Positions 10,410 to 22,065 are shown, counted from the stretch's first letter. The stretch is DNA of 64,000 nt from Dipteris shenzhenensis (GCA_047967505.1 CM106541.1); one strand, 5' to 3'. Numbers and translations: made by a program. The notes: generated by a model not told the origin, from the sequence alone.

Positions 10410-10762
10410 TGTGGAGAGAGTGGGAAAGAAGACAGGAGTCTCACTTGTGGCTTTCTCAGATACACAATGGGGGAATACACACAAAGGTGGAGGCTGAAAA
10501 TAGTTTTCCTCTTCTTAGTCGTGAAAGCCAAAAGAACTCTTAGTACAAAAGGATAGATGAACCCTATATGTGGACCTCAAACCAAACTCAACTAACTAAC
10601 GTGGCATACTAACTGAGCCACTAACTAGAGTACATAAAGATAGCTGTCATCTAGCTATTATTCATGGGCGGTGTACCAACTGCATCTGCAACTAACAAGT
10701 CGGTGACATAAATGCACAATGATCACCCTGGCATATCACGAGTGGAGTTCGATATCTCAACA
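10410..10762 (-). repeat. LTR of copia copy 3 (353 bp)
   Basis: The reverse complement opens TGTTGAGATATCGAACTC and ends CTCCACA before the primer binding site. It aligns end to end with the LTR at 3940-4291. Its outer end abuts a gypsy LTR fragment at 10763. Confidence 0.85.
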
Positions 10763-11061
10763 CTTCTAACCCTTAAACTCCTCCTAAACCCTGCAACCCC
10801 CAATGATGGCAAAAGCCTTCATTACCTCAACCATGATGATACACGTTCCTTTTACACATGCATGCACTATGTTTGCTTACCACACTTAAGCCTTCGTCTC
10901 TCACCGGAATACGTCGACTCAAGGTCCTAAGCTACACGTATACTACAAATGACAACCCCAATATATCTGTAGGTGACAAAAAGCCTCGAAACTGTGCATA
11001 CTGAGAATGCCTTGCTCTTCCTGCGCACTTCCTGTGGAAGCTGTGGAAAAGAGCCAACACA
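10763..11061 (+). repeat. Ty3/gypsy LTR fragment
   Basis: The sequence (CTCCTCCTAAACCCTGCAAC ... TACCTCAACCATGATGATAC ... CCTAAGCTACACGTATACTAC ... TGGAAAAGAGCCAACACA) matches 52190-52463, and more loosely 46310-46696. In those places it ends directly at a gypsy primer binding site. Here it ends without one, so this is a partial or solo LTR, joined on its left to copia copy 3. Confidence 0.75.
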
Positions 11062-11644
11062 TTCAATTGTGTCTTGCTACTTATTACTGATTGCCAAACT
11101 ATGGTATTCATCCATGTCTTATTACTTATTGATTTCCAAACACTGGTATCCATCCATGAATGTATTTCTTATTTTTAGCCAGATAGTGGAGTCCATCCCT
11201 GCCTTATTATTACTTATTGATTGTTAGATAGTGTCTCATCTATGCATTACTACTTATTAATTTCTAGATAGTGGTGTTCATCCATGCCTTATTACTTGCT
11301 CGACATTGGTCCGTGCTTAGATATTTGTTATTACTACATGGATAAGATGGTTAAGCATTCGATTACCTCAATAATACTATACACACATATTAATGGTTGG
11401 CAATATCTATCTGTGGATTTGGAGCATGAAATTCACCATTAGGTTCATCATGAGGTTAAGGAATGGTTCATCAATTGCTGGTGGACTTCTACCATCTTTA
11501 TACATATTTCACATACATAACACATGATTTATGAATGAGTTAGGGCAAGCTATATATAACTCTAATAGTTTTCAAGGTTTAAAAATGAGAGATAATGGGA
11601 TTTTAATAATACTTTTTGAGTGCACATACTATGTATGATTTTTA
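11062..11644. other. AT-rich gap, no gene seen
   Basis: Loose repeats of TTATTACTTATTGATTTC, CCAAAC/TAGTGG and CATCCATG recur four or five times between 11085 and 11290. This suggests an old short tandem array. No coding signal was found. Confidence 0.6.
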
Positions 11645-12115
11645 ATAACCCATGAGAATCCCATTAATAACCAACACCATAAGTGTAAATGTATATTGAT
11701 GAATAAAAATATCAATATGCTAATGAAAATGATGGTTAAAGTTAGACTGATGAACAAAAACATACATATACTAAAGAAAATATTAGTAAAGTAAATTAAT
11801 GAAGAAAAAACACAAATAATAATGACAATAGGGTGGTGCTGGCTTGATAGGAAATGATATACTGAAATCCATGAGAATTCCATGAATAACCACCACCATA
11901 AGTGTAAATTTATAATGATGAATAAAATGATCAATATCCTAATGAGAATGATGGTAAAAATAGATTGCTGAACAAAAACATAAATATGCTAAAGAAAATA
12001 TTAGTAAAGTAAATTTACGAAGGGAAAAAAACACCTAATAATGACAAAAATGGAGGTTGGAGATGAAGAACATCATAAAGTAGAGGATGGTATTGGTTTG
12101 ATAGGAAATATACAA
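11645..12115. repeat. tandem duplication of about 220-245 bp
   Basis: The block starting GAGAATCCCATTAATAACCA (11653) recurs at 11872 (GAGAATTCCATGAATAACCA). Both copies run through CACCATAAGTGTAAAT, a GATGAATAAAA stretch, AAAGAAAATATTAGTAAAG and TTGATAGGAAAT. The two copies are diverged by substitutions and small indels. No coding role is apparent. Confidence 0.8.
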
Positions 12116-12384
12116 AACTTATGGATAGGACAATAAATCTGGTAAAGATGATGAGGCTTTTGAGTAAAATTATGTAAAAAGTAAAAACTTGAGACAACCA
12201 TGGCAATGATGAAAAGTAAGGGGAGGAAAATCATTAGAATTGAAAGCCTCTACAAGATTAGTTTGATGATCTTGGGAGTATCATTTAATTCCATATTTCA
12301 TGTTCTTGGAATATTGACTCTAGAGATGTTGCTTGTGGCATGATTATGAATCTACTCCTTATTGACTCTACTTGTTGTGATACT

Positions 12385-12456
12385 TATTTGGTGAGTCTTA
12401 TCCTGGGAGGTTGCACCACTTATTTGGTGAGTCTTATCCTAGGAGGTTGCACCACT
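12385..12456 (+). repeat. 36-bp direct tandem repeat
   Basis: Two adjacent 36-bp copies begin TATTTGGTGAGTCTTATCCT and differ at one position (G/A). Confidence 0.85.
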
Positions 12457-13198
12457 TAGAAATCCTATGTATCACATGCATTCAAGGGCTACTTAACAAA
12501 CCCCTCAACTCAAATTTATTCTCCAATAAAACAACCCCTCTTTGCTTAAGAACTAACATATCTTCCCCTAAAATTCTATTGAAGAACCCTCTTCTTATTG
12601 TAATCTTGTTGAATTAATCCTTAAACTCCTCTATTTGAATTGATATGGTACACTAACATTCTATGAGGTGAAGCCCCTAAGCTCTTATTAATGTCCCTTA
12701 AAATGAATTTGAGGCAACCTTTATATTTGAAAGGAAATACCTTCTTTTTCACTTATTTCCAATTTGGCAAACTGTCCTCTAGCTAGAAGGAAAATTTCAA
12801 TGTCACCACACCCTTCTTTTGCAAATCAAAAAAGTTTCCCCTTCTTTAATGTATTTGTTTCCTTTTACAAAGGAAAAAGTTTCCTCTTTCTCTAATAATC
12901 TACCACTCACTAATAAACTTGCAATTCTTTAGTCAAACTGTCATCAAATATTTTTCTACATATAATTCAAATGACATAAGACATGGGGTATTGATAGTGG
13001 ATCTCCCACTAGTATGGACTAAAGTGCGGGATTGCCAGTCGCCCAAGAATACACTACTTATTACTTAGCAATAGAGACAAAGGCATAGAAATTGAAAGGA
13101 AGCTATTTTTTTTACTATCTAGTATTAAGGAAAGTTATATGTAATAATATGTGCATGATTGTAACTAGGTCAAAAAAACATATCTATAATTAAATTCA
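12457..13198. other. AT-rich gap, no gene seen
   Basis: Low-GC sequence with homopolymer-rich stretches. It carries no long ORF, no recognisable repeat and no element end. Confidence 0.55.
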
Positions 13199-14291
13199 CA
13201 CCATGGGTATAAAAGTAGATTCATGAAATGAGTACCATATGATAGTGATAATCATAGAGATGAAGATGGAGATCATGAGGACAACAATAAAAAGAAGTAT
13301 TGCAACTCATTTGGAAAGTAGATAGGGAAAGAGCACGATATGATAATGATAATAAAAGCGATGAAGATGGAGATGGGTTAGAGGAAGATGGCAACTAATT
13401 TGAAAAAAATAAATAAATGCCCATGATGGAAAAACAAGGGAAAGAGATGAAACTTGAGAGCATTCAGCAAAACTTTCTAGGGACGTTCAACATTAACTCT
13501 TATGCAAACTGGTAAAACTAATAGATTTTTCCTCAATGTGTTTAGGTTCATAAATGCTCCTAGTTTCAATTAAAGTAAAAATATGTATCTAGAATTACTA
13601 ACACCATGGGTATAAGAGTGGATTGATGAAAAGAGTACCATATGATAACGATAATAATAATAAAGATCGGGACAACCATTTAGAAAGAAACATGTCAACT
13701 CGTTTGAAAAAAGAAGAAAAGTACCATGCAAAAATGTTAATAAGATGGAGATGGGTAGTAGGTACCAAAAGGAAGATGGAAACTCATTTGAAAAAATGTA
13801 GGAAAAACATAGAAGAAGGGACCTATAGTGGGAAAACATGAGAGCATTCCACGGAACCTTTCTAGATGTAAAGATTGGTTTTTTTTCAATGTGCAACATG
13901 ATAATTATGATAACAAAGATAAAGATGTAGATGAGAGATAAGGATGGAGATTGGAGACAAGGAGGAAGATGGTGAAAAAGAGGGTGGCAAAATGCTATGG
14001 TCCTCCTTTTAATAAAAGTAAGAGTAATTATTAACTTTAATATAAAGAACAACATAGAAGAGGGGGCCTATGCTGGGAAAACATGAGAGCATTCCATGGG
14101 ACCTTTCGATTTTTGGCCTGCCCTGTGAAGGTAGGCTTTAGTAGAGTGATGGTTTCCTTCCCAAACGGAAAATTCATAATTTTGAGGTTTATTTTTTTTG
14201 TCTCTTTTATAATTGGTGCAAGTTTCACTTGTTATTTTTATCCCTTAAATTTCTCCATCTTTCTCTCTAGTTTCGCAGTGTCTCTCTCACC

Positions 14292-14323
<32 letters not shown>

Positions 14324-14560
14324 TAACTTTCCGCCCTCTGTTCCATGTTACCCATCCAATTCATCTTCTTTTTCTTTATTTTGGATGTTGGGTACGCCGT
14401 TTTCATCATTTATATGATTTCCCTTGTTTTTCAATGTGTAGTGTGATAATTATGATAATAAAGACAAAGATGTAGATGAGAGATAAAGATGGAGATTGGA
14501 GACAAGGAGGAAGATGGTGAAAAAGAGGGTGGCAAAATGCTAAAGTGTATGTATGGAGAA
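13199..14560. repeat. dispersed tandem duplications upstream of the receptor kinase
   Basis: A unit of about 400 bp beginning CACCATGGGTATAA starts at 13199 and again at 13601. A second block (GAGAGCATTCCA ... CCTTTC) is at 13455, 13846 and 14088. A third (TTTTTCAATGTG ... GATAAAGATGTAGATGAGAG ... AGAGGGTGGCAAAATGCTA) is at 13879-14000 and 14428-14545. The mosaic order suggests repeated local duplication. Confidence 0.75.
14305..14324 (+). repeat. CA microsatellite after a CT-rich tract
   Basis: A CTCTCTCT run leads into about nine CA dinucleotides, then ATAACTTT. Confidence 0.9.
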
Positions 14561-14890
14561 GGAAGAAAATGAAGATGAGCGGGTGTGAATGCATGAAGTG
14601 CTTATCATGATTTTTCTCCGACGCGCTTATCATTGCACAGAAAGTACGGACCCAGCGAAGACTCCAGTTTTCTTTGGGTTGAAATTTGAAACAGCAAGAC
14701 CGGTCTGATTTTTCTTAGATGCACGGGGAGTATGGACCCCAGCGAACACCAAGAAGAAATTTGAAACAGCAAGAGTCAAGTATGCCCTGTGTATTCGTCC
14801 GTAGGATGGTTGGATATTGCGTACTTAAAGGCTTACATGCAGCTCAAGGTGTATTCATTGGTAGATCGAAATTGAGAGAGGGGGAGTGAG

Positions 14891-17800
14891 ATGATCTGCA
14901 GGAGGAGCAGCAGGCGCGTTGTTGCGATGAATCGTTTTGTGTGTTGTGTTGTTCTTCTAGTTTTAGTATGGGGGATAGAAGGCTCGTCTAGTATACGTAG
15001 TAGCAGCACCAGCACCACCTCAGTGGTGCATGAGGCGCTAGGGGCGTTCAAGCGAGCCATCATCAGCGACCCTCTTCACTCCCTCGCCTCTTGGGACGTA
15101 TCCAACCACAGCAGCAACCCTTGCAGTTGGGCCATCTCCATCATCCTTAGCAACAAATCCTTGGAAGGCTCCATCTCCCCCGACCTCTCCCTCCTTCACA
15201 ACCTCTCCTCCCTTGACCTCTCCATCAACAACCTCTCCTCCTCTCTTCCCTCTTCCCTCCCTCCCTCCCTCACTTTCCTTGACCTCAGCCAGAACTCCCT
15301 CTCCGGCACACTTCCTCTTTCCTCCATTGCCAACCTCTCTTCTCTTCGATTTCTCTCCCTCGACAATAACCACCTCTCTGGCCCCTTCACCCTCCCTCCG
15401 TCTTGCCTTCCTCAACTCTCCTTTCTCAGCCTCTCTAATAACTTTTTCTCCGGCCCCCTTCCTCCCGAGCTCTTCCTTGCAAACCTTTAACGTATCCATA
15501 ACCTCTTCACCGGTCCCTTACCTTCCACCGGCATCGGAAACCTCACCAGCTTGACTCAATTCGATGTCGGTGTAAACCACTTTCAAGGCCCCATCCCCCC
15601 CGGCTTAGGCCATTGCCATGCTGAATTTCCTCAGTCTTCCCACAAACAATTTCTCTGGCGGAATACCGCCTTCGTGGGGCCTTTGCAGGAATCTCCGATT
15701 TCTGTCCTTGTTCCAAAACAATGGCAGCGGTGACCTCCCACCAGAGATCGGCTATCTCTCCAAACTTCAGTACTTATCGCTGGGATCCAACATTTTCACT
15801 GGAAAAATCCTCCACATAATCGTAAATTGCAGCGAGTTGTCTATATTGGATTTGAGCAGCAATCCTTCTACGGGAGACATGCCTCCCGACCTTGGGTCAC
15901 AGCTGCCGAAGTTGAATGTCCTGGTGCTGGAATTCAACGTGCTGACGGGCTCTATCCCTGCATCTTTAGGAAACTGTTCCAGCCTCACGTTGCTGATAAT
16001 GGGCTTCAATAATGTTTCAGGTACGTTCGTTGTTATGTGATTCTCTCCTTGCATGGACATCTTGAGCCTCTCTCTCTAAACACCGTTTAGGATGTGTTTC
16101 CAGGTACCATTCCCGAAGCCTTGTTCCGATCCCAGCAAATCAGCCAATTGGACTTGCAACATAACGAACTCAGCGGAAGCGTTCCACCTCAGATCGGGAA
16201 CCTTACCTTGATGCAAAAAATGTTCCTTAACAACAACCGATTCACGGGCAGTCTTCCGCAGCAGCTGTGTCTGCTGGCTACACTACAAGTTGCAACGTTT
16301 GAGTACAACTTTTTCTCCGGAAATTTGCCTGACGATTTGTTCAACTGCAGTGCATTAATGAGCCTTTCCCTACGTTACAATCGTTTTCAGGGTCCCATTC
16401 CTTCATCTGTTGGCCAAATAGCAAACTTGGGAAGTTTCGAGGCACAGGGCAATAGGCTCACAGGATCCCTACCGCCCGGACTCTCCAACTGCACGAAACT
16501 GGAGGGGCTCACTCTCAGCAACAATCTGCTTACTGGCGAAATCCAGGGATCAATAGTCGCTAGCATGCTAATGTTCAACTCTTTGGATGTCTCTAATAAC
16601 AAGTTTTCTGGTCCTATACCTCAAGCTTTTGGCGGTATGATCCACCTTCAGACTTTGGATCTTTCCCAGAACAAATTTTCCGGTTCAGTCCCCTCTGACC
16701 TTGCATCTTGCATTGATCTTCTTTTCCTGAACCTCTCCCCGAACAACTTAGATGGAACTATTCGTCCGCTTCTTGGAAAGTCGCTGCTGAGTCTCCTAGT
16801 GCTAAATCTGTCTCATAATTCCTTCGTTGGGAACATCCCAAAAGAATTGGGAAGCCTGAAGTCCCTTCAGCAGCTGGATTTGTCTTACAATGCTTTCTCC
16901 GGTACAATTCCCTCCTCGTTGGCTGACATAAACGCTTTGCTGTTTCTCAATCTTTCATACAATAATCTAGAAGGTACCGTGCCTAGCGGAGGGGTCTTCG
17001 GCAAGTTGACGTCCACATCCTTCCTCGGAAATTCGAGACTCTGTGGTCATTTTGTTAATAAAACATGTTCAGAAAAATCGTCCTCCCACGCCTTGACAAA
17101 GCTAGGAAAGATCGGGTTGGCAGTTGCAGCGTCGGCTACAATTCTGCTTATCTCAGGGATTGGGTATTGCTATTTCGCAATTTATAGAAAAAAACGCTCA
17201 GCAGATCTGAGAATAAAACTGGAAGACATTCAGCAAGCAACGAACAATTTCAGTGAGGAAAATATTATTGGTACTGGGGTCACAGGAAGTGTGTACAAAG
17301 GCATGATCACGGATGGTAAAATATTAGCTTTCAAGAGATTCACGCTTGACAACATCGCTGTTCGTTCTTTCATCACAGAGCTGCATTTCGTGGGGCCGAT
17401 CAGGCATCGGAATTTGGATAGGATTTTGGGTTACTACTCCGATCAGATGGACACCAATATTTTGATACTAGAGTACATGCCGAACGGGAGTTTATATGGC
17501 CATTTTACATCCGCATGATGGCGGCACATGCAGACTCTCGTGGGAGATTCCGAACCACAATGGGCTGTGCGCAGGGGTTGCTCTATTTGCACCATGACTG
17601 TCCTACACGTGTGATTCATTGCGATCTAAAGCCTCGAAACACCTTGTTCGATTCGGACATGGACGTTCGCATTACCGACTTTGGTCTCGCCAAAGTGATG
17701 GCAGCCACCGTGAGATCTAGTTAAACTCAAAACATGCAAGGCACCCTCGGATATATGGCACCCGGAAATACCCAATCCCACTGCCGATCCCCTGGTTATT

Positions 17801-18118
17801 TTTGTATCTTTTGTTGCAAAATTGGCGAGCTATGGACATATCCTTGTGATGAAGCCGGTGAGTGGATGGAGGCCATCGGACGAGGTGGGCAGCGAGGAAG
17901 GCAAGACCTTAGTGCAATGGGTTCAATCGATGTTTGACGGTGACGATAGACTAGATATTATGGATGAGAAGCTGTGTGAAGAGTGCAAGGAGCATATGGA
18001 TCACATCAAGGAGCTATTGAGTATAGCGCTCCAATGCATGCAAGAGAATCCAAAACGGAGGTCGACCATGCAACAAGTCATGCAAATGCTGCTGTCTTCA
18101 CTAAATGCTCTCTCCTAG
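14891..18118 (+). pseudogene. LRR receptor-like kinase pseudogene (non-RD, LRR-XII-like)
   Basis: Receptor kinases of this type sit in the plasma membrane. Extracellular leucine-rich repeats bind a ligand and an intracellular kinase signals. Seen here: a signal peptide (CCVVLLVLVWG), an N-terminal LRR cap, about twenty LRRs (NNLSGxIP pattern), a transmembrane helix (IGLAVAASATILLISGIGY) and a kinase. The kinase has glycine loop GTGVTGSVYKG, lysine in AFKRF, HCDLKPRN, DFGLAK and GTLGYMAP. HCD instead of HRD marks the non-RD class common in immune receptors such as FLS2, EFR and Xa21. Defects: in-frame TAA at 15488-15490, a +1 frameshift near 15605-15617, paired frameshifts near 17500 and 17555, TAA at 17722-17724, and a scrambled activation segment with a frameshift near 17770-17820. 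The cap also seems to lack the usual second cysteine. It is GC-richer than its surroundings. Confidence 0.85.
16021..16103 (+). other. 83-bp GT-AG intron in the LRR region
   Basis: GTACGT opens at 16021 after GTTTCAG, and TGTTTCCAG closes at 16103. Joining 16020 to 16104 restores the phase exactly: NNVSG continues as TIPEALF within one LRR. This supports descent from a spliced, formerly functional gene, not a retrocopy. Confidence 0.8.
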
Positions 18119-19609
18119 ACTTCTCTCAAGTTTCTACAGCATAAGTATAACTTGGCTTTTGCTATCGTGTGATGTAAACTCCTTTGTTGGCATCTCATTA
18201 TAGTTAATACCTATAATGCATGTTATGACCCTTCTAGGGTTATGTACAAATATTCTAATCTTAATGGTAGTTGTACATTTTGTAGATTACACAGTTGTAT
18301 TTGTCCTATGGTTCGTAGTGTCTCTCTCCTAAACTATCGGTCCAAGATAAGGTGGGCTTAAGGGACTCTATGGTTACACACTTATTGGCATAGTTATTGA
18401 GTATCTAGTATGTGTGTTCTAGTCATAGGTGGTTATGAATGTATTCGCATAATGCTTTTAGAGTTCAAACATAATGTTGACATAATTGCTCAACTTTGCT
18501 CTAAAATATGTAATGCTTTTAGAGTTCAGCCATAATGTTGACATAATTTCTCAACTTTGCTCTAAAATCTATAACTGTAGATACACATCTTCAATGAGCA
18601 TGATTCAAAGCCACAATTGTTTTTAAATGTGAATGAAATTCGCATGCCAAAAGACTTTTAATGTACAACTTTGAAATTGGCATAAATTCACATTAATGCT
18701 AAGTGCACTTGGTACTTAGCTTAATAAACTAAATTAAAGCAGAAGGCTCAAGAGATGAAGGGAAGGGGTAGTCGTAGCAAGAGGAGGGAGGGTTAGAGCG
18801 GATCAAGCAGAAGCCTTGAGAAAGGAAGGGGGTGGAGAATGTGCTTGTGAGTCACGAATAGGGAGAAGCTGAGAGGTGGTAAAGGTTGAGAATCAAAGAG
18901 ACAACAAGGGGGGTGAGAGAGGCAGAGAAGGGATTGGATCTACCTTAGGGAGGGGGACTAATTCTTTCTGGGACACCGTTTAACTTATATTAGTTTAAAT
19001 TTTGGGTTTGAGGGAGGAGAGGGTCTAGGGAGAGTAACTAATTGGGAATTTGAATAAAAGTTGAGCAGCGGACCATATATTGGCATCTTTGTGAAGTATC
19101 TAGTATGTGTTTTCTAGTCATAGTTAGATATTATAGCAGTCATTTCAATATAGTCCATGCCAGCAGTTTGAATTTAGTCATTATGACAAGTGCATCTAAT
19201 TTCATTTCCAGGCACAAGCTTGAGTCAATTAGTAATGATTTATTTCCTTCAAATTTTAGAAGCCATTCCCGTTCATGTCTCAAAAAACATATCATAAATG
19301 ATGGCAAGTGCACATTATTCATTGCACAAGCTCACATTATTCATTCCACTTAACCATCAAAAGCAACCCAAGTATAACACCTAATCCCATTGAATTTGAT
19401 TTCCAGAACAAATAGTCAAGTTTTGTGGGGGGTCATGTGGAAAAACATGGCTTATCACGTGCATTTAATAAAATGGCATTTTTAATTTGTGTTTTTTATA
19501 GAAAGATATTTAGAGAGGTATGAAAAATAGACTAGAAGTATTTAAACACATCATTTCCATAAGATTTTTCTTATTCTATGTAGGTGATTATGGCAAATAA
19601 AATTCGAGT
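18119..19609. other. intergenic sequence with a 61-bp duplication and a purine-rich tract
   Basis: Two adjacent 61-bp copies (AATGCTTTTAGAGTTCA ... TCAACTTTGCTCTAAAAT) lie at 18451-18511 and 18512-18572. A GGAG/AAGG-rich strand bias runs from 18735 to 19035. The phrase AGTATCTAGTATGTG occurs near 18400 and 19096. No gene was found. Confidence 0.6.
19607..19609. repeat. left target-site duplication of CACTA-1 (AGT)
   Basis: AGT directly precedes the CACAA terminus and recurs at 26520-26522 directly after the other terminus. Three-base duplications are the rule for CACTA elements. Confidence 0.85.
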
Positions 19610-19629
19610 CACAACAAGACAAAGCACCC

Positions 19630-19870
19630 ATAGACGCGCGCACAGACGCGTTTCATGAACTAAATAAAAAACTTACGGGCGCGTCTATTTGCGTGTCAGG
19701 AGACCCGCGTCTATTTGCGCGTCTATATATCAGACTTACGCGCGTATAGACGCGCATATACACGCGTATATAGTCGCGCCTATAAACGCCGTGATAGACG
19801 CACGTATAAACGCATTTCGAACAGACAGACGCGCATATAAACGCGTTTTTAAACGAACTGATAGCCGCGC
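19630..19870. repeat. CACTA-1 left subterminal array (GCGTCTA motifs)
   Basis: About fifteen copies of GCGTCTA, TAGACGCG, or close variants such as CGCGTATA and ATAAACGC lie in both orientations within 240 bp, in strong contrast with the AT-rich flank. In En/Spm such subterminal repeats are bound by TnpA. Confidence 0.85.
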
Positions 19871-20220
19871 CTTTTTTTTTTAATTAAAAATTTTACAGAA
19901 TACTGTGTATGTTGTGTATGCTATATAGTTACAAGAATCCCATATCCACATTCTGTAATTCAATTCTTACAGCCAACAGCATTTTTATTACAATTGCAAA
20001 TAAAATATTACGCAATAAAATTGAAAGCTCAAAAAGTGCTTGTATATACATATAGCACGAAGGTAAGCCACGTCATGTGGCTCCAAGTACAAAGAATAAA
20101 GAAGCTAAGCCATGTCATGTGGCTTCAAGTACAAAAAATAAGAGGAGTCTATATACAAGAGGCACGAAGCCAAGCCAATGGCTTTAAGTACAAAAAAGAA
20201 TAGTAGCACTACTTCTACGA

Positions 20221-21719
20221 CTAATCCTCGCTGCCTTCCACGCTCCCTTCTGCGCTGCCTTCTGCGCTGCCTTCTGCACCTCCTTCCTCGTCTTCCTCGT
20301 CGTCTTGTGCAGGGGTGCCCTGTAAACAAGGGACAACATATATCAATGTATGAAAAATCAAATCTTTACTTATAATTTTGGCATTATTTAATTACTTTCA
20401 AATACCTGGGGGGCCTGTCCAGTAGCTCGGGTATACTGCTCCTCAGTAATCAACCCGTCATCATAGAAGTGCCTCCATGTATCTCCTCTGCGATGGTGGC
20501 GGTGGTAGGCTGTCTCCACTGGAGTAGGGTATCTGCCCACGATCTCAAGCTGCATGACCGCGATACACTTTGTGGAGGGATTAGTACAAAGAAACAACCA
20601 ACCTCCTAATAAACTACATAAGCAATATAATTTGAGATCGATACTTACAAATTGGGCCTCCCATGAGTCAACACCCCCTGCTCCAAAATGCGCGCTCCCA
20701 TACTCCTCCATCTGGATCCTCCGTGCCTCCACGTGCTGCAGACTGGGCTCCTCCCTCGCTGACTTCATTGCCTTCTTCCACTCACGCTTCTGAGCGGTGT
20801 GGGGCGGGCCCCTTGGAGGTTGACCTGCCTCAAGTCTGGCAAGCTCCGCTAGTGCCTGCCTCTTAAGGGAAGATCTTTTATTGCTAAGTATCGTAACAAT
20901 CTTTGACTTCCCCCATTTATCTGTGAACTGGCGATTGGGGGGGTTAGGATACCTAGAGCGAACAGTAGCGAGGGTCTCATCAGCCAACCTCTTTGGGTGG
21001 TCTTTATAGTGGATAAAGCAATCTCTGTAATTGTTAGCAATTACAGAGCGCATGAAGGCCATTATGTCCTTCCCCCGCGCATCCATCAAGATGCCTCCTG
21101 TCTGGGTGATGTCATAATAAATCGTACCATCACCTAGAGGCACGTCTAAATCATCTGAATCCTCCTCCTCCTCATCGCCACATGGCCCAAAGCAGCATCC
21201 GCCACCGCTCTCCCTGCTACTACGCCTGCTACCCTGTCGTGTCGAGCTCGTACGCTGGCCACTCGTAGCTGGGAACCGCACGGGACTACGCTGACCACTC
21301 GTAGCTGGAGAACCGAGTCTCGACGGCTGGGGAGTACGTCGACGGCTCGCTGAGGCAGAAGGACCTCCTGAAGGCATGGGGGAAGGGGCATAAGACGGGA
21401 TGGCAGAAGGGACATAAGACGGCATGGGGGAAGGGGCATAAGACGGTACATAAGACGGCATGGGGGAAGGGGCATAAGACGGTACGGGGGAAGGGGCATA
21501 AGACGGGGCATAAGACGGCTGTGCGGACTCCGCTGGGGTGATCTCAGGCGGTGTGGGGTGGCTCGGAGTCTGTACTGCCGACTCCTGGGGAGTGTTAAGG
21601 GTACCCGTCATGTACCCGTATAACTCCGCAGGACTAGGAGGGTGTCCTAAAAGATTATATAAATCCTTCCATATCGATTCCCGCGGATCAGGTGAGCTAG
21701 AAGCACTTCCTGGCCACAT
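20221..21719 (-). CDS. TnpA-like CACTA accessory protein, about 437 aa (three exons)
   Basis: In CACTA elements the second protein binds subterminal repeats and helps pair the ends. Exon 1 (21719-20649, 357 codons) starts MWPGSASSSPDP, following a TTTCCAG acceptor that suggests a 5'-UTR intron. Exon 2 is 20549-20406 (48 codons) and exon 3 is 20319-20221 (32 codons plus stop). All junctions are phase 0 with GTAAGT/GCAG and GTATTT/ACAG borders. Residues about 75-125 are a proline-rich repeat (PSYAPSPMPSYVPS), followed by a Ser/Arg region and a core with YYDITQTGGI and RYPNPPNRQFTDKWGKSK. That core recurs in CACTA-2 as YYEITRAGEI and QYPNPPN. The C terminus is acidic with AEGS repeats. It is transcribed away from the TNP2 gene. 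Role is inferred from position and the shared core. Confidence 0.78.
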
Positions 21720-21789
21720 CTTGAACTGGAAAAAAATAAACAAATCTATTACTTTGGGAGCTAAGAAGAAAGGGGGGAAAAAAAAAAAG

Positions 21790-22065
21790 AGGCTCTGTCA
21801 GAGCGCGTCTACAGACCCGTCTGATCTGCGCGTCTATAAACGCGTCCAACAGAGCGTCTAACACTTCGTTTAACCCTCCGTTTAAAAAAGCGTCTAACAA
21901 TCCGTTCTAGAATCCGTCTAACAGTGCGTTACACAGCGCGTCTAAAATCGCGTCTAAAACTTCGTTTAAAACTCCGTTTAACATGGCGTCTGTAGAGGCG
22001 TCTATATTCACGTCTGTGAGTGTCTGGCTCTTCTGAGACGCGCATATAGACGTGCATATGGTGGG
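21790..22065. promoter_or_regulatory. CACTA-1 central CGTCTA/CGTTTA array between divergent genes
   Basis: About twenty copies of NCGTCTA or NCGTTTA, nearly all in the forward orientation, fill the interval between the start of the reverse TnpA-like gene (21719) and the forward TNP2 gene (22081). The motif is that of the terminal arrays. Its place between divergent starts suggests a bidirectional promoter controlled by the element's own binding protein. That role is inference. Confidence 0.7.

Larger units (their letters stand above)
8869..10762 (-). mobile_element. Ty1/copia retrotransposon fragment, copy 3 (reverse)
   Basis: Same family as copies 1 and 2, read on the reverse strand. It carries the LTR (10762 down to 10410), primer binding site, leader, gag and the start of the protease. 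It ends at about 8869 within the protease (after MTCHAEWM). As in the other copies everything downstream is missing. It forms a long inverted pair with copy 1 around the MULE-like element. Confidence 0.88.

Noticed and set aside
15038-15499. Reverse-strand 153-aa ORF with Glu/Arg-rich sequence
   Set aside because: Antisense to the LRR coding sequence; its composition comes from CTC/TCC codons on the sense strand.
15551-15733. Separate small gene at 15551-15733
   Set aside because: It is the continuation of the receptor kinase after the in-frame TAA and runs into the wrong frame after a +1 shift.
19630-19870. GCGTCTA array considered as a CRISPR or satellite
   Set aside because: Repeats are short, in both orientations and unevenly spaced, and they lie inside a transposon terminus in a plant-like genome.
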